Counted from the stretch's first letter, positions 11,640-24,299 are shown. The stretch: 64,000 nucleotides of DNA from Branchiostoma belcheri (GCF_001625305.1 NW_017803024.1:284309-348308); one strand, 5' to 3'. Numbers and translations are program-made. The notes: generated by a model from the letters alone, not told the origin.

Positions 11640-11882
11640 TGTGGAACTGTCGCAAGGGTCTGTGCGGCTGCCATTCGGCGCCACAAGGTGACCTCAATAC
11701 GACTTTCCCCAACCGAAGTTAGGTACCCATTCACACCTGGGTGGAGTGAGGAAATTCGTGTAAAGTGCCTTTCCCAAGGGCACAACGTCGGGCGCATGTT
11801 CAGACATGTCCCGGGTACGACTCGGAATCGAACCCGGGTCTCCCGGTTCACAGTCGATTGCTACTAAACCACTCGACGCCAC
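11640..11882 (-). mobile_element. tRNA-derived SINE (minus strand)
   Basis: Read on the minus strand it starts GTGGCGTCGAGTGGTTTAGT (A-box-like), continues to a B-box GGGTTCGATTCC, then the core TTGTGCCCTTGGGAAAGGCA, CTTTACACGAATTTCCTCACT and a tail. The same core occurs at 24597-24840, 44110-44350 and 61068-61267. No coding capacity; the open frames through it are artefacts. Confidence 0.88.
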
Positions 11883-11908
11883 GTTTTGGCAACCTGCCAC
11901 AATCCTAC

Positions 11909-12096
11909 TAGTCTTCACTTTGCAGGCTGAATAAAAAGTAGAGATCGGCCTATATGGCGGGGATATCATTGGCCAGAGGAGTTGGCCGGCCACAGAGGGT
12001 CCAATTTGCCTGCAAAACTCCTCTGGCCAATGATATCCCCTTTTTAGGCCGATTTCTATTATTTATTCAGCCTGCAAAGGAGTCTGGTAAAGACTA
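11909..12096. mobile_element. Foldback MITE with long terminal inverted repeats
   Basis: Left arm begins TAGTCTTCACTTTGCAGGC and runs through GGGGATATCATTGGCCAGAG; the right arm is its complement and ends GAGTCTGGTAAAGACTA. The arms are about 75-85 bp around a short unpaired centre. A partial right arm is repeated at about 12165-12225. No coding capacity. Confidence 0.85.
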
Positions 12097-12439
12097 CCCA
12101 TTGTCCGTCGATTACTTAGTAGTCATTATATTGTTGCCCATATTTTTGGCCGGCCAGATTTTAACCGGATTTCTACCATTTATTCAGCCTGCAAAGGAGT
12201 CTGGTGGAGACTACGATTGTACAGCATGGGACAACTCTCAGTGTAAAAGTTCTGGAGAATTGGTGTGGAAAGTACCTCGCATAGTTTGGCAACATGCCAC
12301 AATCCTACAGGTTGGGACTGTAAGTGCAAAGGTTGCTGAGCTAGCCGGTTAAAGCTATCCCTTCATCCTACCCTGACTTAAATCGTAGTGGTCTCTGCTG
12401 TACGAATGTTTCAATTGAATCCATAAAACTCTACAACGT

Positions 12440-13005
12440 CTAGCTTCTCAATAAGGGATTTCTCTGTCTTCACTAGAATCCATGTTGTATCCAGAATCGT
12501 ACTCAGGCACGGTTCTGGATAGTCCACTCGTATCCAGAACCGTGCCCGGGAAAAATCTACGTTTTATGATAGTGAATATCCAGAACCTTGCCTGCATTCG
12601 AGCATAGAACCAGATAGGCACAGTTCTGGGTACAATACAGACTATCCAGAACATGCCTGATCCTAATCATTACCCACCCATTCATACATAGAACTAGATA
12701 GGCATAGTTCCGGATAAGCTATCTTCTTTCCTTACATGCACCGTTTTTTTCTGTGTATAGATAGTAGATAGTCACGATCCTAAGCCTAACCCATTCAGGC
12801 ATACAACTAGATAGGCACGGTTCTGGATAAGGTAGCTTTTTTTCTTACATGCACCGTTTCTTTCTGTGTGTGTGTAGATAATAGATGATCACCCATTCAG
12901 GAATAGAACTAGATATGCATGGTTTGGATATGTTATCTTCTTTTCTTACATGTACCGTTTCTCAGTGTGTATAGATGATAGATGATCACTAACCCTGCTG
13001 ACAGA
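12440..13005. repeat. GGTTCTGGA-type repeat followed by a three-copy tandem repeat
   Basis: The first part repeats the TCCAGAACC family seen at 5.5 kb. From about 12660 a unit of roughly 110 bp (CATAGAACTAGATAGGCA, GGTTCTGGATAAG, TTCTTACATGCACCGTTTC, TGTGTATAGATGATAGATGATCAC) occurs three times. Confidence 0.75.
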
Positions 13006-13169
13006 TGTGCAGTTAGCAGTAGTACTGATAACGGCAAAGGTAATTAGTCCAAACGCTTCCTGCCTGTTATCGATCAAAGTATAGAGATAAGGCCGAACTT
13101 GAACCTGAAATACATTCACAAACAGGGTCAAGTCGGGACACTTCAGCTCTTCGCCTTGTCAAAGTGAAG

Positions 13170-13540
13170 AAAATTTTGTGCTCTTAAAGTTTACAGATAA
13201 CAACTTAAGAAATTATAGTTGGCTTATCTCATATATAGATGGAATAGCTCACTCTATATATAGCTAGAAAATAAATGGTTGCTCGTAATCATTACGCTTA
13301 AACTTTAGAAATAAAGAAGCTTGCGAAATAGTAATGTGGGTCTATTTCACTGTACTCTTAAACTTTACAGATAACAACAGTTTAGTAAAGTGGGATTATC
13401 TAATAGATATAGATAAAATTGCTCACTCTAGAAAATAACGGTTGCTCTTAATCTTTATAAATAACAGAGCTTAAGAAATAGTAATTTGTAATAAAATAGT
13501 GCGTCAATTTCTTAGATACGATCGCTCATTCTATATAGCT
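13170..13540 (+). repeat. Degenerate tandem repeat, unit about 110-120 bp
   Basis: Three copies of a unit containing CTTAAACTTTACAGATAACA, TTAAGAAATAGTAATTTG, a TATATATAGAT run and GCTCACTCTATATAGCTAG. No gene. Confidence 0.7.
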
Positions 13541-15580
13541 AGTGGAGTATGAATGATGGTAGACTTAAAATGTAGACAATGGATATATCAATCAATGGTT
13601 CGTGCTTATAAACTTGTTTTTTTCTGAAATTTCTTCAGTGTCACTGACAAAATCAAGTGGATGCTATTTGAAACGTCTAACTGTTTCCAAAATCATATTC
13701 ATCAGTTGCTTGAGTAACTGTCTTTGGCGTATCTTACTAGTATTACCTGGATGTCTAACTTAAAACGAAGGGATATAGTTGTGTATTATGCAGACTGCCT
13801 AAGGCACCTTGCGACCTCTGACCTCATACGTCACCAGGCTAAGTAGCCCGTTTGATGCGCCGCCATGTTTATCGTTCACCAGGCCTGAACAGGTCAGAGG
13901 TCATTGGTGCGGATTAGCCATTGATGTTTCTCGGATTTATAAGCAGGATTATGTGGATTAAAGGGATTATAGACTGTGTCTATATCCTCTACATATACAG
14001 GTCATGAATGTAATATCCTAGTTCTGGGCACGACTCTGTAGTTATTGATGTGATTTTGAATCTAGGAATGGCATATTGTATAGTTCTGAATACGACCTAA
14101 TTGTTGTTTGTATGAGATTTATGTGGCTTTAAATGAGATATTTTAGAGCTTTGAATACGAACAGTGGACTTAACTGTTGGTCATATCATATAAACCATAT
14201 TCTGAATAATATTCTTGTTGTTTAAAATTGCCACGAAAAATGTAGGCTCATAGTAAATATGAATGGAAAATATATATAGACCTCAGAATGGCAGATATGC
14301 AGCCATTGCAACAAATATGCACTCTGAAGTAGCCAATATATATCTTTAAGCAGCCAATAGAAAACAGAACAATAACCCAATACATCCTGGAGTAGTATAT
14401 AGTACCTTTAAGGGGCCAATAAAAAACAACAGAATCAAGACTTGTGGACGGACTCCTGAGGCTGTTTTCTAATCACCATGTTTCGGTCCCAAATCGATTT
14501 TCACTAATGGTTCAGTCAATGCCCATGACTCAAACACAACCTTAAGTACAGAAACCGCTCCGAGCTAAGACTACATAAAACGGAAGGTAAGGCTGCAAAA
14601 TAAACTACGTTAACAGTAAATGGTTGGGTATGCCCCACCTCACCTATATATCTTTATTTTAGTATAGTGTGATATACAAAATGTGTGACCGTGGGGCACC
14701 CTAGAAAAGCTGACATACAGTTTTTTTCCTTTTTTTTTGTTTTCTTTTTTCTTCTAATTCTACTTCTACTTCTTCTAGCTCTATTTTTGTTTTCTTCAAA
14801 GGCTAATCATTAATACAAAAACAGGGCAAAGACAGAAGGCGGACTTAAATTTTGCACAAATTGCGCTCTCACCGCTGGAAATAAAAATGACTGACTAGAC
14901 AGCCAACCTCCAATGTTGTCAATGTCAAACGCATTGCCGGAAAACGAGCAGTTTCGTTTCTATTCCACCAGTAGTCATTATTGGCTGACTTTGTTTGCGC
15001 TAAAGGGCAGTTACCTGTCAAATTTATAAGATCGTAGGGTCTTCCGAGGATGTCCGTTATTAACTGCAGTTAGTTTTACCGTCGCCCTAACGGCAGTTTT
15101 ACCAATGGAAAATTACTGGGCCGTCAGCGGAACCCATCAAAGCCCCTGGCAGGAAGTCTGACTCACATGGGGGGGGGGGGTACAGACGGAAGCAGGGCAC
15201 CATGGAACGCTACCAGGGCCAACACAAAATGCCGGAAGTGTGGTTCTCTGGAGGTGAAAATATGGATCTGGAATACGCCATAAGTTTTACTGGGAAATTT
15301 AAGGGACTCGCGGGCATAGTTAGCCCGAAATGCACCCTCCATACAACATGCATTATACAAGAACACATACAAGCAGAATGACAGTTCAAAACCTATTTCA
15401 GAAGAACATTTGTAACGTTCTACTGAGACTAGTACATTATTACCACGTCAGGTAACGCCCTTTGAACCAAACTAACTGGAATGGTAAAAAAAAATGCCCA
15501 GAATCAAAGCCTTTGTTTCGCTTCACTGCTTCTCGTATATTCCGGTGGTCATGAAAACATAGTAAAGAGACTCTTTTTAC
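13540..15580. other. Non-coding stretch, no gene seen
   Basis: At about 13803-13925 an imperfect inverted repeat (GACCTCTGACCTC... and its complement GGTCAGAGGTCATTGG) flanks a GCGCCGCCATG sequence. A T/C-rich run lies at 14718-14790 and a G10 run at 15171-15180. No supported exon. Confidence 0.4.
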
Positions 15581-15589
15581 ACAACCAAG

Positions 15590-15850
15590 TCTTTTATTCA
15601 GCCAAGTTTATTCAGCCCTGAGGAAGGTGACAGACGGTCACCGAAATGTCGGCTGAATAAGAGACTTGGTTGTGTAAAAAGAGTCTCTTTACTCAGTGAC
15701 TTACCAACCTCATGAAACTTATTCAGCCGACGTTTCGGTGACCGTCTGTCACCTTCCTCAGGGCTGAATAAAGTTGGCTGAATAAAAGACCTGGTTGTAA
15801 AAAAGAGTCTCTTTACTCAGTGACTTTCCAACCTGATGAAACTATTCACG
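15590..15850. repeat. Nested inverted repeats
   Basis: GAAGGTGACAGACGGTCACC, flanked by GGCTGAATAA words, occurs in direct orientation at about 15620 and as its complement at about 15735. The outer words ACACAACCAAGTCTTTTATTC, AAAGAGTCTCTTTACTCAGTGA and CCAACCTGATGAAAC are also repeated. The whole block reads as a hairpin plus a partial tandem copy, typical of a foldback element inserted near its own kind. Confidence 0.75.
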
Positions 15851-16136
15851 GAGATCATGAAAACATTTCTGTAGGAACTTGGTGATACATAAATCCACAG
15901 GGAACTCAGGGATTCCTTTGGAGAGCAAAATTTCTAACCTTGCAGCACGCGAAGAGCAGAATTCCCGCTTCTGCAGCCTTTGAAAATCACTTCTTTCACA
16001 CGCTACACTGAATCGCCATGCATGTTTGTATATGTCAGGGTAGAGGTGGCGACCACAGGTGGGATTTACTGTGGATAACTTTGCATTTCTACATCGCGAA
16101 GTTTCGCTGAATTGTCGGTATTGATTTGGTAAGGGT

Positions 16137-16331
16137 CCAGGGGTGCCAAAGAATTCATACGAATTTTACGGAGTTCATACGAATTTGATGACATACATGC
16201 GCCCCATTACCAGAAACATACGAATTTTACGGAAAACATGCGATCCTTACTATTTTGGCGACTTGCGCCTAGATCATCAAATGAATTGTATGTATTCCGT
16301 AAAATTCGTATGTATTCTTTGACACCGCTGG
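16137..16331. mobile_element. MITE with ~50-bp terminal inverted repeats
   Basis: Starts CCAGGGGTGCCAAAGAATTC followed by ATACGAATTTTACGGA, and ends with the complement (TCCGTAAAATTCGTATG, TATTCTTTGACACCGCTGG). Internal copies of CATACGAATTTTACGG add further pairing. 195 bp, non-coding. Confidence 0.85.
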
Positions 16332-17890
16332 GGTCTGTTTTTTATTTTTGCTTCCGGGTACGGAAGTATTGTGGGGAAAGATTGATAGGCAGGATGACAG
16401 GAGGTTAAAGGTCAATGGCCGTTGGCCAGCAGACGAGGGAATTTAGGAAGCTGAAGTCTGAAATATGAGAGTTAGTAGAGTATTCCTCAATCGGTGACGT
16501 TTTTATACAGGTAAAAACAGGTACCTCCAAATTTTCGATGTCTACTGTACATCTGGGTCTCGACCTTGTCTCGTATTTCCGAGGCTTTTGTAACTGTTGA
16601 CTTACAGAAAGTTTCCAACTGACGCCCTGCACAGCGAGTTGCGTGGGGAATACATGAATAATTGGCCCAAATCACCTCCAGTTTATCTGCAAGTTTCATC
16701 GATTCTTCATCAAAACCTCTCCACGGGGAGGATTTAGCTCCGAAACGCGAGTTTCTTGTTCATAATTAAGGATTATATCTCGTGTTGATAGCAGCTTGGA
16801 AAGGTGACAAGAATCCAGTTCTTCGTTTTCCTGAATTTTCCTTTCTAGTGGAAACTCTAATAAAGTTTCAGTGTCCTGAGTTACCCTCTTACAAATCTAA
16901 CAGTTCGCGCTGTTACTTATTCCTAACTTCGGCAAATTCACTTAATATGTAGTTGCTGTATGTTTCTCCTGGCTTCTTACGAATTGACAATATGGCTTTC
17001 TATTAAAACTATGGAAGACAAATCTGTATAACAAGAAGTCTCTACCAAATGAACAATCGAAAGGGCATCACCAGACTAACTACCCTTGGGTGGACCCTCT
17101 CTGGCGAATGGAAACAATTAACCGGCCCAATTTGATACTGCCTTTTGCCACCCTAGGATCTGCTTGGAAATCCTAGATCAGAAATATTTTAACAAGTCTC
17201 CTTACTCCACCTGCTCTTGTGCTGAGATCTTGTTACCTTTTTGCGCCTCAGTTTTAGTAGAGAAACCTTGACCTACGTCTTGTCTAAACTTGAGCCAAAT
17301 TAGCGGCCATCAGCAGCCGACTTTGAGCCAGCAAAGTTCCTAATAACGTTAACGCATCGTTAGTTTATCAGTTCCCGCAGCACAGGCTGCCGCACGCGTG
17401 TGCATTTTGCCGCCGAGAAAATCACATGTCATGGTTCACATCACCTGCAGATCTCATATCCGCAGCAAGAGTGGGAAAACGTCTCCCCTTTGTTAAGCTA
17501 TGCTTATAGATATATAGATACACTAATAATCATGTATGCAGAGTGTAACATTAAAAACCAGCGTGGGGTGCGGCTCTCATAAACATTACAAACCAGCAAA
17601 TTATTTTTTTCTATTGAAAAACAGGAAGATAAAGGGTTTTCATAGACTGTAGATGTATTTTTCTTTCCATGTTTCACTCACCTATCGCTGCCTGTCGTTT
17701 GAAATAAAAAAAAACCTTGATCGTTTTTGCAGAAACCAATACCAGAAGTATAAACTAAAGCTCAAGGTGATGTGATACATGTAACGGGTTTAGTTTTGCC
17801 ATCACTTCAGACGGCCGCAGCCCGGGGCAACTCGGGTCTGTAATCTGATCTGCACAAAGTGCCGTTACCAGGCACGGGGATGGTATCGGG
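16332..17890. other. Mostly non-coding; one weak open frame and a MITE fragment
   Basis: A minus-strand open frame at about 16750-16487 (roughly 88 codons, containing KLADKLEVIWANYS) has no recognised family, no convincing upstream exon and no clear donor. At about 17075-17185 there is a fragment of the GGCCCAATTTGATACTGCC / CTGCTTGGA MITE family. Nothing else is supported. Confidence 0.4.
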
Positions 17891-17894
17891 TTTC

Positions 17895-18200
17895 TCACTC
17901 TGAAGAATGTAATATGATACCGGGAAATGTAATCTGATACTCCACAAGTCCAGCAGGTGTAACCTTATCCTCAGTACTATAATATGATCGCGGGAAATGT
18001 AATCTGATACACCACAAGTCCAGCAGGTGTAACCTGATCTTCAAGTAATGTAATATGATAGTGCACGCAGACAGGAGGTGTAACCTGATCTTCGGTAATG
18101 TAATATGATAGTCCAGGCAGACCGAAAGCGTAATCTGACCTTTGCATGTCCCAGAAATGTAACCCGATACCCAGAACACTCAGTATATGTAATGTGATAT
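17895..18200 (+). repeat. Minisatellite, unit about 60-65 bp
   Basis: About five copies of a unit built from AATGTAATATGATA, a CCACAAGTCCAGCAGGTGTAA stretch, then CCTGATCTTCAGT. The copies are diverged. Open frames on the minus strand simply reflect the period. Confidence 0.8.
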
Positions 18201-18833
18201 AGGAAATGGCCGTCCTGTTTATCCCTGCACAATATCAGTGTAATCCTGTCTCACCAGTAGAGAGTCGGAGTAATAATCTCCAAGCAGATCCTACGGTGGC
18301 ATTGCGATGTCCAATCGGCCTGGCAGTGCCTTATAAAAATGATGACACCAAAATAGGGATAAAGCATAGTTCTGGATACCAAAATAGAATAAATCTATGA
18401 TTCATCAAAATCTTAAACCAAACTTTATACGCTTTTTAGAAACAGACCAAACAAAACCATAGAAATAGAAGAACACAACAAACAATGGCAATTTCTAAAT
18501 GATCATCATCTAGATTTAACTCCTTTCACGTAAAAAAAATAACATTTTGTTTCTTTTGTATCATTATATACGATTATATATCTAAGTTTTTTTGTATTGT
18601 TGTACTGTGAATGATAATAAAGTTTGAAACAAAAAAAAAAAATCTTTATCCCTTCTCTCTTCACTAATGAAACCCCAGAAGCCTTTGGCTGCCATCTCCC
18701 ACTGAAACCAATTTACGGGCAAAATTTCTTCATAAAGTGAAGAGCGCAGTCGTGTTTTTGGATCGAGCAAAGATAACAAGCAAGACAACTAGTCATTACT
18801 AAAGTCCTTTTGGGGTGAGTGAACTGTAGTCCA

Positions 18834-19014
18834 TACCAGACTAACTACGCTGGCTATATGTAGGGGAATATTTGCCAGGGGAGTTTGGCCGCCTTGTATA
18901 AGTTTGGAAGGAAAGAAACTACCTCCCCGCCGCCGGACTCCCCTGGCCAATTTTACTCTCTTTTTCGCCGAGTTCTACGATCCGTATTCCCGTAGAAAGG
19001 CCTGGTGGAGGCTA
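18834..19014 (+). mobile_element. MITE-like element, family 1, copy 2
   Basis: Same terminal and internal sequences as the copy at 7936-8130, slightly shorter. It ends TTCCCGTAGAAAGGCCTGGTGGAGGCTA. Confidence 0.8.
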
Positions 19015-20420
19015 AGCGAACTGTGTACACATTTCCCACAGCGAAGTTACTGCACAGCCAGCCTGACCTTTTTGACCTTTTGGGGAGCTTTTTAGTACCG
19101 ACAGTCGTGACCTCACAAAGCTCGGGGTCACCAAAGGTTAAAGGTCACATGACATCATGCAAATGAGAAAATATATTCTACTGGTAGTTACATTAATGAC
19201 GACTTACAGCTTCTAACAGGCGGTTAGAATAAGCGCAGACACAGTGTTTTTATGTTGCTTATGTCGGATATACTGTGCAGTAAGTACAGCCCTGGGCACT
19301 ATTCGTTAGAAGTAATAAAACTACAGAGAGGCATCAAAACTGCCATTGTAAATATGAAGAAATCTTCCCGTGTCTTGTACGCAATAAACTTAACACAGAA
19401 TCGTCCCAAGCGAACTTGTCTTACCCTTTGCTGGCAACTCTGACAGAGCGAAACGACAGATTTTATTGTCTGACTGGTATTAGAATTGATGATGCTTATT
19501 ATCATATATTAGCATCATCGTGTCACGATACTTTACGTGACATGTTTTCTGTTGTTTATGATGTTTAATAATAAATATATGATGTTTTGTAGTTATAAAT
19601 ACAGGATAGTTTATTTTGTTTGATAGCTGTTGTCATGTCATATACCTTTGATCTGAATAAGAATGGTGCATCTCCATGGAAACGGGTTTTGTTCATCTTC
19701 CATGTTTTAACAAGAAACATCATGTAACAGCTGAAAAATCTTACTACCCTCTGATAGTTTCTTGACTGTAAAAAACTTCATCTTTTCAGTTCTTATTTCG
19801 TTTTATTCATCAAATTACGTTTCTGCCCAAATCCTCATTACGTACATCATGTAGCCCTTGACTACAAGCTTTGTTATGTGGTTAGCCTTACTATAAAACA
19901 TGCCTTGTACTGCAAACGTGTAATGAAATGATTTCCTGTGGTTCATTAGCATGGCGCCTTAAGCGATTCTCTGTGATCTTTAGAAAAGAGCAGGGGTCCT
20001 TTTCAGTGTGAGTGGATCAAACAGTGTCCTTTATTTCCTTTATTTCGATGCCCTTTAGCCCCAAAGGCTAACCTTCCAGGGATCATACATAAATACATAC
20101 ACATAATTATACAACAGAGAAGCATGGTAAAAAAACACATTTAGCACAAAAAGACATTTAAATTATGTACAAATGAAAGTAACATAATTTAGTTACAGAA
20201 CATTATATGTACAATTGGCGGATGGCTTTTTTTAAAAGTTGGATCTACTGGAAAGTGTCAGTCCAGTATTACGCAGCTTGTACTTACTGTACAAAACAGG
20301 TGTTTGTACAGGTGTGTTATGCCTGAAGGCGGTTTACCGGTGATGCGAAACAAACAAAACAAAAACACGGATACATCCGTTACCGGGGCGTTTATAAATA
20401 TGGCGCCGGAGTTATGGGGG
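19015..20420. other. Non-coding stretch, no gene seen
   Basis: AT-rich. At about 20280-20345 a decayed LINE 3' end is visible (GGTGTGTTATGCCTGAAGGCGG, compare 26690 and 40360). No exon supported. Confidence 0.4.
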
Positions 20421-20740
20421 GCCCTCAGCGCTTGGGTTAGCTGTGCTAACCTCTAGTGGTTTTGGATAAAACAGACGTTTTTTTAAGGTGATACAGTCTT
20501 CGGCAGCCCTGCTTCATTTGTTTAAGCCTTGTGCCTAACTCATCGGAACGCGCAGCGCTTGGGTTGGCTGTAGTGACCTCTAGTGAGTTTGGATACGAAC
20601 TTTTAGGGTGATACAAGTTTTAGACTACTGCCTACATCATGGGGGTGCTTAGCGCTTGGGTTCGCTGTAGTAACCTCTAGTGAGTTTGGATAAAGGTTGA
20701 CCTCGCTTGTCAATTCTGCTCGGGTGATACAAGTTTTCAT
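20421..20740 (+). repeat. Three-copy repeat, unit about 100-125 bp
   Basis: AGCGCTTGGGTT(A/G/C)GCTGTAGTAACC plus TCTAGTGAGTTTGGATA recurs near 20425, 20550 and 20650, each followed by GGGTGATACAAGTTTT-like sequence. Confidence 0.75.
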
Positions 20741-21048
20741 CGTCTCTTGGGGAGTCTAGTCCATGCTTCGTTTTACACACTTTAAAAAGAAATTGGACAC
20801 CGAACAAAAGCTTACCTCCCTATTTTAGATGGAACGTTCTGACATAGTACAATCACCAACCAGGGAACCATTCAGTCGCCGGCTTAGTCGATATGGGTTC
20901 GATTTCAATAGCTTGTGCTCTGTAACACGTCAAAAGACTCATGTTGATTTATAAATAAATCCATCCATTCATTCCGTACCAAGCATGACTTCAAGACAAA
21001 TCTATAGTCTTCAATATTGAAAAAGAAATGCTAAGTAATAACTATAAC

Positions 21049-21684
21049 NNNNNNNNNNNNNNNNNNNNNNNNNNNNNNNNNNNNNNNNNNNNNNNNNNNN
21101 NNNNNNNNNNNNNNNNNNNNNNNNNNNNNNNNNNNNNNNNNNNNNNNNNNNNNNNNNNNNNNNNNNNNNNNNNNNNNNNNNNNNNNNNNNNNNNNNNNNN
21201 NNNNNNNNNNNNNNNNNNNNNNNNNNNNNNNNNNNNNNNNNNNNNNNNNNNNNNNNNNNNNNNNNNNNNNNNNNNNNNNNNNNNNNNNNNNNNNNNNNNN
21301 NNNNNNNNNNNNNNNNNNNNNNNNNNNNNNNNNNNNNNNNNNNNNNNNNNNNNNNNNNNNNNNNNNNNNNNNNNNNNNNNNNNNNNNNNNNNNNNNNNNN
21401 NNNNNNNNNNNNNNNNNNNNNNNNNNNNNNNNNNNNNNNNNNNNNNNNNNNNNNNNNNNNNNNNNNNNNNNNNNNNNNNNNNNNNNNNNNNNNNNNNNNN
21501 NNNNNNNNNNNNNNNNNNNNNNNNNNNNNNNNNNNNNNNNNNNNNNNNNNNNNNNNNNNNNNNNNNNNNNNNNNNNNNNNNNNNNNNNNNNNNNNNNNNN
21601 NNNNNNNNNNNNNNNNNNNNNNNNNNNNNNNNNNNNNNNNNNNNNNNNNNNNNNNNNNNNNNNNNNNNNNNNNNNNNNNNNNNN
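21049..21684. other. Assembly gap (636 N)
   Basis: Run of N adjoining the tandem array on its right; frames crossing it are meaningless. Confidence 0.98.
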
Positions 21685-21689
21685 TTCAC

Positions 21690-22870
21690 ATAACCGCCTA
21701 CAGCCTGACAAGCATTCCTGCTGAGAAATGTACATCTGAAGCTTCTATTCAGCTGAAAACGTTTCAATATTCATATATATTCTTCTCACCGCCAGCTTAC
21801 AAAACCTGCCATTGTCATTCCTAGTGTTTGTCTCTCTCCATGTTGTGCTATGTATAGCTGCAACTGCGGTGCTGCCTGAAAAATAGGCTCTTCATCAAGC
21901 ATGTTGGGATGTAGGTCTGACATGAATACTTGTGTTTTTATTTTTCTTCTTTGCTTGCCTTGCCACCCGCGTACTGATCAGACGTTTTTCACTACAATCC
22001 CTCCTACTTTTCAACCGTGCTGTGTTAAGCTGCAAGTATTGCTACCGAAAACTGTGCTATTCTTCAGGCAAGTGTAGCGGTATAGCTCTGTCGTCAGCAT
22101 TTAAAGATCTTTAATCCTACATACTCTTCAACCGTGCTATGTTTAGCTGTAACTTACGCTACCTGAAAACTGTGCTATTCTTCATGCAAGTGTAACGATA
22201 CAGACCTGTCATCAGCATTTGTAAATCTTATTAGAGTGATCGATGCCTGATTTACTCACCAACTGCACAGCAGTTTTTCACAACAATCCCTCCTATCTTG
22301 AACTGTGATATGTTTAGTTCCGACTGTCGCCACCTAAATAAATGCTATTAGTTTGGCAAGCTTAGTGATGTGTAGTTGTCATCAACACTTGTGAATCTTA
22401 TTTTTCATGTTTATTTTCCCGGAGTCTTTTTTTTACTGTGTACTGCACAGCAGTTTTTCATCACATCCCTCTATGTTCAACTGCTCTAGTTTCATCTCCA
22501 ACTGTTGCTACCTGGAAAACTACTATTAGTCAAACAAGCTTAGATACTTGGGCCTGTCTCCAACACTTGTGAATCTTATCTTTCATGTTCATTTGCTCGA
22601 AAACGTCCTTACTGTGTACTGCACGGCAGTTTGTCATCCCAATATATATTCCTCACATTTGCAGCTGAGCTATTTTCATCTGTGACTGTTGCTACCTGGA
22701 AAACTGCTATTATTTAAACAAGCTTAGATACTTGGGCCTGTCTCCAACACTTGCCAATCTTATTTTTCCTCTTTATTTCCTCGAAGTCTGCCTCACTCCA
22801 TGCTACACTGCGATTTTTCACCTCAATCCCTCATATCTGTATCTGAGCTAGATGTACTGTTGCTGGCAAA
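21690..22870 (+). repeat. Satellite-like tandem array, unit about 170-190 bp
   Basis: Six or so diverged copies of a unit containing TACTGCACAGCAGTTTTTCA, CAATCCCTCCTA, CAACTGTGCTATGTTTAGCT, GTTGCTACCTGGAAAACTGC, AAGCTTAGATACTTGGGCC and CAACACTTGTGAATCTTATT. It abuts the large N gap, so the array is probably longer than assembled. Confidence 0.85.
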
Positions 22871-23059
22871 ATCCCGAATCCCTTCTTCCTGTCGTGCGAC
22901 TTCCAGACGTCAAGTTTACAACCCCTGCCGTTTGTCTCTGCGCGATACCGGATACCCAGGATTGAGATAAGTTGAGGTAGAATCGGTAAGGCTTGCCGTT
23001 GAAAACTGCACCATTTTTCAAGGTCTCTCAGCAATGAAAAACCTTCCGACAAGCTTAGC

Positions 23060-23780
23060 TAGCTGGAGTTAAGAAATTACGTTTCTCTCAGTCAATTTCC
23101 TGCATAAAATCTTACACAGAACTTTGACAAGTTGCCAAATCCTGTCCTAATGATTGTCTGATTGTTTGCTGGCCCTCTCATGTTCCTGACTCATTGTAAA
23201 ATAATGTTTCATCAGTTTATTTCGTCCATAAAATCACACACATGTACAGAACTCTACTTGCAAATTTCTGCCTTAGAACCAGATCCGAATCAGCATGTTA
23301 CGAAACAACTCTAGCGACTATCCTGACCTTACTTTTACACCTAATTGCTTGATGACTCATCTCTCGTGTTCCTGACTTATTGTGAAATTATGTTCCTCTC
23401 GGTCCATTTCCTGCATAAAATCTCACAAAGAACTCTACTTGCAAATTTCTGTCCCAATTATCTGATACCGTGGGAGGCGCATTAAGGATACACAGATAAA
23501 TCAGATCTGAATCAACGAAAGAACGTTACGAAAGAACGCTAACAACTATCTAATCTTGACCTCCTGCTGTACTTTAATTGCCTGGTGTAACTCAACGGTC
23601 TTTTGGATAAGCAGCAGGGAGCCAAAATCAAAATCACGGTATGGTCAGGTGGAGGACGATAAAACTAGATCCGAATCAACATGCTACGAAACAACGTTAA
23701 CGACTTTATAATCTTGACTTTAATTGCCTTGTGTAACTCAGACGTCGTTTGGATAAGCAGCAGGGAGCCAAAATCACGGC
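23060..23780 (+). repeat. Second diverged tandem repeat block
   Basis: Units with CTCATGTTCCTGACTCATTG, TCCATTTCCTGCATAAAATC and AGAACTCTACTTGCAAATTTC recur near 23085, 23195 and 23375. A second pair (ATCCGAATCAACATGCTACG, then GATAAGCAGCAGGGAGCCAAA) recurs at about 23500-23650 and 23670-23770. Confidence 0.7.
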
Positions 23781-23854
23781 ATGGCGCGAGGCAGGAATAC
23801 AGACGGGCGCTGAGCTATCCATTACTGTACCTTTAATCTCCAACTAGTCCAAGC

Positions 23855-23990
23855 AGATTCTAGGGTAGCACAAGACGGTATCAAATTGGCCTGGCAGTAT
23901 CCATTGGCCAGAGAGGGTTCATACGCCACCCTCTCTGACAAATAGATACTGCCTGGCCAATTTGATACTGTACACTATTGTATCCAGATT
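23855..23990. mobile_element. Foldback MITE, family 2 (CCAAGCAGAT / GGCCAATTTGATACTGT)
   Basis: GTATCAAATTGGCCTGGCAG, TATCCATTGGCCAGAGAGGG and their complements form a hairpin. The family recurs, complete or in pieces, at about 17100, 25130-25200, 30480-30700, 33410-33560, 36988-37150, 38310-38440, 43560-43640, 58829-58900 and 59612-59765. Confidence 0.8.
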
Positions 23991-24299
23991 TCTGTACCCT
24001 ATATGTAACTATGGAGGTATGCCATTACCAACTTCAGGCGGACAAAAAAAGCTTCTTCTGGATTATAAAACTAGATAACTAAATACGCACGCTGATGTCA
24101 TACATAAAACAAGGACTATGCAACTTTGTTAGGACTAAAGATTACCCTTTTACACTAGACTGCGTCATATCACTTAAGTCAGGGCTTGTATCGGTGTCAT
24201 AATGTCCCCCGAATGTCTCATATACCCGCTAACACACTCAGTTCCCGGCAGTTTCAGTAAGTACCGAACCGTCACCTGATTGGTGGGGGTGGATCCCAC

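Noticed and set aside
17895-18232. Repetitive Leu/His/Ile frames suggesting a repeat protein
   Set aside because: They track a 60-65 bp minisatellite and shift frame between units.
21028-21767. Long open frames on both strands
   Set aside because: They consist almost entirely of N.
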